Positions 1 to 4,379 of a stretch of 6,944 nt of DNA are shown here, one piece after another. Positions within the stretch are counted from its first letter, which is position 1. Every line of letters begins with the position of its first letter. The stretch spans positions 1 through 6,944 of the forward strand of contig DCGR01000067.1 of assembly GCA_002315285.1 (NCBI GenBank), given 5' to 3'. Source of the stretch: Bacteroides sp. UBA1773 (GTDB lineage: Bacteria; Bacteroidota; Bacteroidia; Bacteroidales; Bacteroidaceae). The notes beneath the pieces were generated by a model. It saw only the letters and a program-made list of their open reading frames with translations, did not search any database and was not told the origin of the DNA. Position numbers and translations under genes: made by a program.

Positions 1-14
1 TGAGCTAAACGCCC
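1..14 (-). tRNA. 5' end of a tRNA gene, cut by the window edge
   Basis: Read on the minus strand from base 14, the sequence is GGGCGTTTAGCTCA. This fits tRNA positions 1-14: a 7-nt acceptor strand GGGCGTT, T8, A9, the D-stem strand GCTC and A14. A strong promoter and a leader hairpin lie just upstream on the same strand, which suits a stable RNA. The anticodon lies outside the window, so the amino acid cannot be named. Fourteen bases could match by chance, so the call rests on the position-by-position fit and on the promoter context. Confidence 0.55.
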
Positions 15-16
15 GT

Positions 17-51
17 ATCGAGTATGGTTACCTTCTCGGTAAGACCTCGAT
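17..51 (-). other. stem-loop in the tRNA leader transcript
   Basis: ATCGAG (17-22) pairs with CTCGAT (46-51). Inside it TTACC (28-32) pairs with GGTAA (38-42) around the loop TTCTC. The outer stem ends two bases before the predicted tRNA 5' end. It could assist 5' processing, but no function is shown by the sequence. Confidence 0.4.
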
Positions 52-101
52 TCGTTTGTGCTTCTTGAGGACTCATTGTGAGTTCCTTTCCGAAAGCGAG
101 T

Positions 102-134
102 GCAAAGGTAGAGGTTTTTAAGTTAACCACCAAA
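102..134 (-). promoter_or_regulatory. Bacteroidetes-type promoter P1, reading toward the tRNA
   Basis: On the minus strand TTTGGTGG (134 to 127) carries the -33 TTG. Exactly 20 nt later comes TACCTTTGC (110 to 102), a perfect TAnnTTTG -7 element. The expected transcript starts near base 97, about 80 nt before the tRNA. The DNA upstream (about 135-180) holds repeated phased A/T tracts (AAAAAAGTTTGAAAAAAG on this strand), as expected of an UP-like element at a stable-RNA promoter. The match to the Bacteroidetes consensus is seen directly; activity is inferred. Confidence 0.8.
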
Positions 135-250
135 TTTTTGAGGAACTTTTTTCAAACTTTTTTCAAAGTTTTTGTTATTTGATTGATTATCAGAAGCGCT
201 TATTTTTAAGCATTTCTTTAGTTTCAATCTTTTTACCTCACCTTGCATCG

Positions 251-274
251 TAGAGCCTCAAATTGAGGTCTCTA
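251..274. repeat. 10-bp hairpin with a single bulge
   Basis: TAGAG-CCTCA (251-260) pairs with TGAGG and CTCTA (264-274), leaving base 269 bulged and AAT as the loop. Such a stem is unlikely in random AT-rich DNA. The role is unknown. Confidence 0.5.
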
Positions 275-282
275 CAGAGTTA

Positions 283-311
283 CCTGCTTTATTGTAAAAA
301 CAATTGGCAGG
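283..311. repeat. two-part hairpin bracketed by a direct repeat
   Basis: CCTGC (283-287) pairs with GCAGG (307-311), and ATTGT (291-295) pairs with ACAAT (300-304) across a small internal loop. The octamer GAGTTACC occurs on both sides, at 277-284 and 311-318. The combination of inverted and direct repeats hints at a structured RNA or a small insertion scar. Confidence 0.45.
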
Positions 312-596
312 AGTTACCTTTTTGCAATCTTTTTTACCAAAACTTAATCAATACCTGAAAGAACGATGAGGTTAATACCTCGTTAAAAAAATTTAATCAA
401 CTAACCTTTTACCTTAATCAAAACTTTACCTATTGCTGGTTTCTCAACCATTATTCCTAAAACAGATCTTTTACCATATTAATAATAGTGATAAATTCAC
501 TTGCTTATTGACTTTAGGTACATCCCCAGGCTTTCATGCTGTTTCCAACCGTTCCTGAGAGATGGTTTTGCTTGGAGACTTTCGGAGCATCGCGCT

Positions 597-611
597 CAGT
601 TCGAAGAACTG
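597..611. repeat. 6-bp inverted repeat downstream of P2
   Basis: CAGTTC-GAA-GAACTG is a perfect inverted repeat about 60 nt into the transcript expected from P2. A second small stem, GAGC/GCTC, lies next to it at about 585-597. It may be an RNA hairpin or an operator; nothing in the sequence decides. Confidence 0.35.
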
Positions 612-673
612 TTTGTGATGTCGTATTATCTTGTCAGCTTGTCAATGTTGTGTCGTTGTTTCCTTTTGACGAT

Positions 674-706
674 GCAAAGGTATGGACTTTTCAGTTCCCC
701 ACCAAA
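674..706 (-). promoter_or_regulatory. Bacteroidetes-type promoter P2
   Basis: The minus strand reads TTTGGTGG (706 to 699), then TACCTTTGC (682 to 674). There are 20 nt between the -33 TTG and the -7 element. The -33 octamer, the spacing and the -7 nonamer are all identical to P1. Upstream is AT-rich. No protein gene follows on this strand before P1, so P2 probably makes an untranslated RNA or a long leader. Confidence 0.75.
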
Positions 707-1100
707 TATTCTCGTGAAAAATTTGTAACTTTTTAATGTTTTTTGATTATAATCATCTTTTGTGTGCACACACAATACATTTAGAACAAAATGTGGGCAC
801 ACACAGCGTACATTTTATACCAACAAAATGGCTAATACTTTTTTGACATATCCCCTTCAAAACATGTTGTACAGCATAACATACGCATATTTCCATGATA
901 AAAAAGTATCAGTCGCACTTGAATAATCAAAGGAATTATCATTAAAAGGACAATCAACACACATTACACACAGCGCACACAGCGCAGAATGACATTATTA
1001 TATATAATGTACGCGCGCGAAACGAAGAGCATTTTCGGAGTCCCATTGGCGCCACTGTTCCTCCTATATGAGTCCTAATCGTCTCCTAATCGTTGACGCT
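707..1100. other. non-coding spacer with CA-rich and palindromic repeats
   Basis: There is no convincing gene. The spacer contains the 12-bp palindrome TGTGTGCACACA (761-772), the word ACACAGCGT (801-809), two tandem copies of ACACAGCGC (968-985), the inverted repeat ACATTA/TAATGT (992-1010) and an alternating CG run (1012-1019). On the minus strand a 30-codon reading frame rich in Cys, Ala and Val arises from the repeats and is probably not a gene. Confidence 0.55.
968..985. repeat. tandem 9-bp repeat ACACAGCGC x2
   Basis: Two exact adjacent copies are present, and a related ACACAGCGT lies at 801-809. The repeat sits in the leader region of promoter P3, next to the hairpin at 992-1010. Confidence 0.55.
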
Positions 1101-1132
1101 GCAAAGGTAGGGGTAAAAGATGGGCAATACAA
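1101..1132 (-). promoter_or_regulatory. Bacteroidetes-type promoter P3
   Basis: On the minus strand TTG (1132 to 1130) is followed after 20 nt by TACCTTTGC (1109 to 1101). Its -33 flank differs from P1 and P2: CTATTG instead of TTTGGTGG. A 15-bp direct repeat lies upstream at 1137-1173. No protein gene is found downstream on this strand within the window. Confidence 0.7.
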
Positions 1133-1136
1133 TAGT

Positions 1137-1173
1137 TGTCGCCAAGGTCGGAAGGTCATGTCGCCAAGTTCGG
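1137..1173. promoter_or_regulatory. direct-repeat activator site candidate upstream of P3
   Basis: TGTCGCCAAGGTCGG (1137-1151) and TGTCGCCAAGTTCGG (1159-1173) differ at one base. They are spaced 22 bp apart, which is two helical turns, and lie immediately upstream of the P3 -33 box. This layout is typical of binding sites for dimeric activators. The regulator is not identifiable here. Confidence 0.5.
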
Positions 1174-1191
1174 GTAAGTGCGATTCAAAAT

Positions 1192-1227
1192 CCTTAATGA
1201 CTAATGACTATTGACCATCATGACTGA
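1192..1227 (+). repeat. heptamer block, left copy of a 36-bp inverted repeat
   Basis: The block consists of GACTAAT and GACTATT heptamers followed by a tail ending in TGACTGA. It matches the reverse complement of 6780-6815 over 36 bases with one mismatch (A/G at base 1220). Related blocks lie at 1391-1425 (reverse) and 1517-1550 (forward). Confidence 0.8.
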
Positions 1228-1278
1228 ATACTCTCAAGCATCATTGAAACCTTGACCCGTTCCTCACGACCCAAAAAT

Positions 1279-1388
1279 CCATGACCCCATTACCCATGCC
1301 CCATTACCCATGACCCATTACCCATGACCCGTGCCCCATAACCATGACCCATAACCCACCATGACCCATGACCCATTACCCATTACCC
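1279..1388 (+). repeat. tandem heptamer array CCCATGA/CCCATTA
   Basis: About fifteen 7-bp units follow each other, mostly CCCATGA, CCCATTA and variants such as CCCATAA, CCCATGC and CCCGTGC. One or two units are shortened or broken. There are no spacers, so it is not a CRISPR array. The period equals that of the GACTAAT/GACTATT blocks around it. Confidence 0.85.
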
Positions 1389-1390
1389 CG

Positions 1391-1550
1391 GTTAGTCATT
1401 ATAGTCAATAGTCAATAGTCATTAACGAAAAAGAATTATCGGTTTTGGACTCAAAGTAAATAGATATATTTATATATCTATTACTTTGGGCAAAATCCGC
1501 GCATCAGAAAACCGAAAATGACTAATGACTAATGACTATCGTGACTGAAC
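1391..1550. repeat. inverted heptamer blocks around a long AT-rich palindrome
   Basis: A reverse-oriented block (AGTCAATAGTCAATAGTC) at 1391-1425 and a forward block (GACTAATGACTAATGAC) at 1517-1550 face each other. Between them AAAGTAAATAGATATAT (1453-1469) pairs with ATATATCTATTACTTT (1472-1487) around a two-base loop, with one bulged A. Weaker pairing continues outward, CGG-TTTTG against CAAAATCCG. The whole could extrude as a cruciform or be a small non-autonomous element; no target-site duplication was found by eye. Confidence 0.65.
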
Positions 1551-1594
1551 ACAAAGCCCCCCAAAAAAAATAAAAACTTATTTACGTTTCACCT

Positions 1595-1625
1595 TTGGTG
1601 GATCCATATATTTTTGTTATTTTTG
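1595..1625 (+). promoter_or_regulatory. Bacteroidetes-type promoter for the first gene pair
   Basis: The -33 TTG (1595-1597), within TTTGGTGG (1594-1600 plus the next G), is followed by 20 nt and then TATTTTTG (1618-1625), a full TAnnTTTG match. It shares the -33 octamer with the minus-strand promoters P1 and P2. Transcription should start near 1631, giving a leader of about 205 nt before the 434-aa gene. Confidence 0.75.
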
Positions 1626-1729
1626 CATCAGAAAAATTTGCATTTGAAGGTGTAATATCCTCCATAAGCAAGCTGAAAAACTATATTACACAAGACATCC
1701 AAATAAACCCCACGGATTTTCACCTCACC

Positions 1730-1852
1730 ATGCATTGCCTCCTCTGCACCTTGATAGCGCGAGTAGTATCATTCTTGCAGGATGCGGAGGTCTTGACCTG
1801 GGATTTGAACAGGCGGGATGATAGAGCCCATAAGATATGCAAGAGCTTTTGA
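1730..1852 (+). CDS. possible 40-aa upstream reading frame
   Basis: An ATG at 1730 opens a 40-codon frame inside the leader of the next gene and ends 16 nt past that gene's start codon, in another frame. The overlap would permit translational coupling or leader-peptide control. The N-terminus (MHCLLCTLIARVVSFL) is hydrophobic, and the remainder (QDAEVLTWDLNRRDD) is charged. No family is recognised and there is no ribosome-binding site beyond AT-rich DNA. It may well be a chance frame or a remnant of an older coding sequence. Confidence 0.25.
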   Translation: MHCLLCTLIARVVSFLQDAEVLTWDLNRRDDRAHKICKSF

Positions 1853-3141
1853 ACAATGACATACTGAAGGCGGTGAGCGTTCGCTACGTCGTCAACCCGG
1901 AACTCGGACGCAAAGGGGCGGTCGAGACGGAGGAGATGTGTCAGAAGACGATTGCCAAGCTCAAGTGGCTGGACGAGACACGACCTCGCCTGGTGCTGAA
2001 GGTCGACTTGCAGAACAAGGATCCTCATGCCGTGATGATTCGTGCACTGGGCGAGAAAGTGGCGTACGTTGACAGGGATTTTGCACCCGACATTCGCGGT
2101 ATGCTCAAGGAAGCTCCTCGGGGTATGCTCTCCACCACCATCACCGATGTTGCCGTATATAAACATGGCTACTTCTTCATCAAAAAGCCAACGATAGGAC
2201 ATGCTTACACTCCCGAGGGAATTGGCGTGGATTGGAGCAATTATCAGATAACCGAACCCTTCATACTGCCAAGCGAGTATTTTGACAGCCATGACGAACT
2301 GAGTATGGTGATTGAGGATGAACTCCTCCCTGACCTTGCAAATGTCAGCGTAGAAGAACTGCGCATGTACATTGACCGATGGCTTGCGTCTGTGCGCTAC
2401 AACCAGAGTCGCGAGGTGCATGACGAGATGCAGCGTTACATTTCCATGCTTTCTGCCGACAACCGTGAGGAGGTGCGCCAGATAGCCATTGACGTTGACC
2501 ACCTACGTACAAAGAAAGGTACGAGCGAGGTGTTCATGGAGATGACCGAGATATGGTGGCAATCAATACTTTATGACAAAGGGGTGAACGAATCGTTCAG
2601 GGCTTTACGCCAACGATGCCGAAACCAGCGCCACCAACTGCTGCTAATTCTTGACAAGGTGGAGGAGCTGATGCGACAGATGCCGGGTGAGCTGTACAAT
2701 GACGTGGGTGATACATACGAGTTCTTCAGCCATTTAGCATGTCTTGCCCCACCGATGACAGCCCTCAGCGGTGTACTCTCGCTCCTTGCCGTCCGCACGC
2801 TTATCTGTCAGGAACTTGACCTGCCGACAGCTCCTTTCTTTGGGACGCGAGTGGAAACAATCACCGACGTGAAGCAGATGCCGACAACCATCGGCAAGGT
2901 GATGGAGTTTGCCGAAAAACAATGTAAGGAGTATGCCGAGGTGCTCACCGTACAACGTCTTTCCGACTACCTCCGTCAGGATTATTTAGGCACACGCGAC
3001 GAGCAGGTGGAGGGCATTCTCAACACTATAAAACCCGCAACAAACATTTTCGTTGACAAGAACTACGGTCCTTGCAGCGGCAACATACAGGAGCAGAAAC
3101 TGCAATTGCCATCGCAAGACGCCACCAAACAAATAGTATAG
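1837..3141 (+). CDS. 434-aa protein of unknown function, first gene of a two-gene unit
   Basis: I do not recognise the family. The start at 1837 is firm for this frame because a stop codon lies two codons upstream (1831-1833). Roughly residues 1-165 look mixed alpha/beta. Residues 165-400 look largely helical, with charged stretches such as EVHDEMQRYISML and a hydrophobic segment at about 300-323 (LACLAPPMTALSGVLSLLA), more likely a buried helix than a membrane span. There is no signal peptide and no nucleotide-binding or nuclease motif that I can see. The last 30 residues are polar and contain GPCSGNIQEQ (411-420), echoed at the N-terminus of the next protein. The next gene starts two bases after this stop, so the two are almost certainly co-transcribed, from the promoter at 1595-1625. 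Codon use and GC content are normal for the window. A cytoplasmic partner or regulator of the next protein is a guess. Confidence 0.88.
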   Translation: MQELLNNDILKAVSVRYVVNPELGRKGAVETEEMCQKTIAKLKWLDETRPRLVLKVDLQNKDPHAVMIRALGEKVAYVDRDFAPDIRGMLKEAPRGMLSTTITDVAVYKHGYFFIKKPTIGHAYTPEGIGVDWSNYQITEPFILPSEYFDSHDELSMVIEDELLPDLANVSVEELRMYIDRWLASVRYNQSREVHDEMQRYISMLSADNREEVRQIAIDVDHLRTKKGTSEVFMEMTEIWWQSILYDKGVNESFRALRQRCRNQRHQLLLILDKVEELMRQMPGELYNDVGDTYEFFSHLACLAPPMTALSGVLSLLAVRTLICQELDLPTAPFFGTRVETITDVKQMPTTIGKVMEFAEKQCKEYAEVLTVQRLSDYLRQDYLGTRDEQVEGILNTIKPATNIFVDKNYGPCSGNIQEQKLQLPSQDATKQIV

Positions 3142-3143
3142 AA

Positions 3144-3587
3144 ATGAACAAACAAGACACTAACCCACAAGAGATAAACCAGATACTGATGCAGTTCGGT
3201 CCTCTCCACGGCAATGTGGAGAAGCAGGAGATTCATACACCTCCAGCACCTACGTCACAGCAACCACAAGAACCTGCCGTCGCAGAGAAGGAATACGAGA
3301 GTCCCATCTACCTTGCCAAGGAACCACGAGGCTTCAAGATAGACCTTATCCGTGTCATCAACGTGCTCTACATGCTCGGCTTCTTCACTGGCAAGGACGG
3401 CAAGAAGGTGACAAAGAAGGAAGTCTTCATCGCCATCGGCAAAGCCGTGAACCTCGACCTCTCGTCATACGACTCCGACCTCTCACGCTCCCTCTCCGAC
3501 AGCACTGCCCTGGAGAAGCACCTCAGCATCTTCAACCGAATGAAGGACAAGATGAAGGAAGTGTTCCGTAATTATGGGGAGAAGTAA
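3144..3587 (+). CDS. 147-aa protein with an RteC-like C-terminal region
   Basis: The ATG at 3144 lies two bases after the preceding stop, so translation is probably coupled. A longer frame back to 3072 would overlap the upstream gene by 70 bases and is not preferred. Residues 1-30 carry FGPLHGNVEKQ (18-28), similar to the tail of the upstream protein. Residues 31-60 are a Pro/Gln/Glu-rich linker. Residues 62-145 (from FKIDLIRVINVLYMLGFF to MKEVFRNYG) resemble from memory the C-terminal part of RteC, a regulator of excision genes in Bacteroides conjugative transposons: a DL-x-x-x-x-x-LY-x-LGFF helix, then KKEVFIAIGKAVNLDLSSY and a helical end. RteC proteins are about twice as long, and the N-terminal half is absent here. 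The resemblance could also reflect a wider helical DNA-binding or adaptor fold. An intrinsic terminator follows 50 bases downstream. Confidence 0.82.
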   Translation: MNKQDTNPQEINQILMQFGPLHGNVEKQEIHTPPAPTSQQPQEPAVAEKEYESPIYLAKEPRGFKIDLIRVINVLYMLGFFTGKDGKKVTKKEVFIAIGKAVNLDLSSYDSDLSRSLSDSTALEKHLSIFNRMKDKMKEVFRNYGEK

Positions 3588-3636
3588 AATCGGGCTTCAA
3601 AGAGTCCGTAACAACTTCAATAACAGAAAAAAAATG

Positions 3637-3668
3637 AAAGTGTCGCACGCAAGTGTGGCACTTTTTTT
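3637..3668 (+). terminator. intrinsic terminator of the first gene pair
   Basis: AAAGTGTCGCAC (3637-3648) pairs over all 12 positions, two of them G-T, with GTGTGGCACTTT (3653-3664) around the loop GCAA. Seven T residues end at 3668. A run of A precedes the stem, so it could also act on the opposite strand. It lies 50 bases after the stop of the 147-aa gene and separates the two transcription units. Confidence 0.88.
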
Positions 3669-3706
3669 CGTAGGGTTTACATAGGGCTTACGAACGCCCT
3701 TACGAA
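3668..3706. promoter_or_regulatory. operator candidate: inverted and iterated TAGGG/TTACG words
   Basis: TTCGTAGGG (3667-3675) and CCCTTACGAA (3697-3706) form an imperfect inverted repeat. Inside it the word TAGGGTTTACA (3671-3681) is repeated as TAGGGCTTACG (3682-3692), and GGGC/GCCC arms lie at 3684-3699. The block occupies the place of the -33 region of the promoter that follows, which lacks a TTG there. This suggests that a dedicated regulator recruits or excludes polymerase. Confidence 0.5.
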
Positions 3707-3713
3707 AGCATAG

Positions 3714-3722
3714 TACCTTTGC
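3714..3722 (+). promoter_or_regulatory. -7 element TACCTTTGC of the second gene unit
   Basis: The nonamer is the same as the -7 element of P1, P2 and P3, but on the plus strand. At 19-21 nt upstream there is CGA/ACG instead of TTG, so the promoter is only half-canonical and probably depends on the operator-like repeat. Transcription should start at about 3727, inside or at the foot of the hairpin 3721-3759. Confidence 0.6.
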
Positions 3723-3763
3723 ACCGTCATCAAGCAAAACAACGTCTTGCTGGCGGTGCTTTT
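3721..3763 (+). terminator. promoter-proximal hairpin with T-tract: attenuator or small RNA
   Basis: GCACCGTCATCAAG (3721-3734) pairs with CTTGCTGGCGGTGC (3746-3759): 14 positions with one mismatch and one G-T pair. The loop is an 11-nt CA-rich sequence. TTTT and a second T run follow (3760-3769). It has the form of an intrinsic terminator placed at the very 5' end of the transcript. Either the transcript is a roughly 40-nt RNA unless terminator read-through occurs, or the hairpin is a stabilising 5' cap or a protein-binding site for the 142-aa/787-aa gene unit. Confidence 0.6.
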
Positions 3764-3775
3764 CGTTTTCGAAGA

Positions 3776-3802
3776 GCCCACCCAGCCCTCCACATAGGGA
3801 GG
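3776..3802. repeat. short GC-rich dispersed-repeat copy
   Basis: The segment contains CCCAGCCCTCC (3781-3791) and the complementary GGGAGG (3797-3802), which can fold as CCTCC/GGAGG. A related CCCAGCCTCC occurs at 4306-4315 in the same orientation, at the end of the following gene. Confidence 0.5.
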
Positions 3803-3913
3803 CAGGATGATAACAGTTATTAACTTGAGTTGAAGCACAGGAGGAGGATGTTCCCGGGTAAAGTGCACAAGATTCCAAATGATGTTTCTTCTCCAAAATT
3901 CAATTCAAGGATT

Positions 3914-4342
3914 ATGGCAAAGAAGATTATCAAGAGCCAGGCAAGAGTTTTCTCCGACTCGTTCAAAATGGAGACAGAGACAGTGTTTCACAAGGATGGT
4001 ACGATAAAGACATTCCCTTGTGCATACGAGTTAGGCCAACAGATCACATGCACAGGTGGCACGGTGGTGATGAAGGCCAAGGTAACAGTGGATGCGGACG
4101 GCAACACAAGCGTGATGCCTTACCAGCAGGATTCGGGCGAGCGTTACCACCGACTTATGAAGACGGAACATGGTGCCGTGCTTGAGACAAAGCAGAACAT
4201 CATAGTCAAACTCGCCTTCAAAAAGCGCCTGGGTCGCTTTGTGATTGCTGACATGCTGGAGGACGAGATTGACGACATGATTGAGTTTATTGAAAGCAGC
4301 CCCCTCCCAGCCTCCCCAAGAGGAGAAGTAAGAAGTTACTAA
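3914..4342 (+). CDS. 142-aa protein of unknown function preceding the primase-helicase gene
   Basis: Not recognised. The start at 3914 (MAKKIIKSQARVF) is preferred because the 28 upstream codons of the open frame are basic, low in complexity and include repeat DNA. An ATG at 3848 directly behind AGGAGGAGG, or one at 3830, are alternatives. Residues 1-110 look beta-rich, with alternating hydrophobic strands such as VVMKAKVTVDADGN and NIIVKLAFKKRLGRFVI. Residues 112-127 form an acidic helix (DMLEDEIDDMIEFIE). The last 15 residues (SPLPASPRGE) derive from a GC-rich repeat that runs into the gene. The next gene starts 37 bases downstream on the same strand, so the two are probably one operon. The size, beta-rich body and acidic end would suit a single-strand DNA-binding accessory protein, but no diagnostic motif supports this. 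Confidence 0.85.
   Translation: MAKKIIKSQARVFSDSFKMETETVFHKDGTIKTFPCAYELGQQITCTGGTVVMKAKVTVDADGNTSVMPYQQDSGERYHRLMKTEHGAVLETKQNIIVKLAFKKRLGRFVIADMLEDEIDDMIEFIESSPLPASPRGEVRSY
4299..4330 (+). repeat. GC-rich repeat forming the 3' end of the 142-aa gene
   Basis: CCCCCTCCCAGCCTCC, followed shortly by GAGGAG, is the kind of pyrimidine-rich dispersed repeat common between Bacteroidales genes. Here it is translated as SPLPASPRGE. It shares CCCAGCC(C)TCC with 3781-3791, so the two copies bracket the gene. Confidence 0.5.
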
Positions 4343-4379
4343 TGTAGACAGATTTGTAAATGTAAAATGTAAATGAATT

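Larger units (their letters stand above)
135..500. other. AT-rich non-coding stretch with stem-loops
   Basis: I see no believable gene here on either strand. The stretch is AT-rich and contains many short TTTTACC/TTACCT words and three copies of TTAATCAA. It holds three stem-loops, at 251-274, 283-311 and 362-384. On the minus strand it lies downstream of promoter P2, so it could be the body of an untranslated transcript. No T-tract follows any of the stems on that strand. Confidence 0.5.

Noticed and set aside
24..92. 23-codon minus-strand frame starting with ATG in the tRNA leader
   Set aside because: It ends inside the tRNA acceptor sequence and overlaps the leader hairpin; a chance frame in an untranslated leader is simpler.
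501..736. Two overlapping plus-strand frames of 75 and 66 codons
   Set aside because: They run through promoter P2 on the other strand, overlap each other in different frames and show biased Cys/Phe/Trp content without domain features.
958..1050. 30-codon minus-strand frame rich in Cys, Ala and Val
   Set aside because: Its residues come from the ACACAGCGC repeats and the alternating CG run; there is no sign of selection on a protein.
1279..1388. CRISPR array
   Set aside because: The units are 7 bp and contiguous without unique spacers, and there are no cas genes nearby.
1595..1729. N-terminal extension of the leader frame from a TTG at 1595
   Set aside because: It would start inside the -33 box and contain the -7 box of the forward promoter, so it could not be on the transcript.
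1760..1850. tRNA-like fragment on the minus strand (GTTCAAATC with flanking arms)
   Set aside because: The five-base-pair T-stem does not form, no acceptor stem pairs, and the stretch overlaps the start of a good gene.
1720..2502. 260-codon frame on the minus strand
   Set aside because: It lies almost wholly opposite the 434-aa gene, which has better amino-acid composition, a promoter and an operon partner. The minus frame is rich in His, Leu and Arg, as expected of a shadow.
3144..3587. Full-length RteC regulator
   Set aside because: Only the C-terminal part resembles RteC, and the protein is about half the usual length with a different N-terminus, so the name was not assigned.
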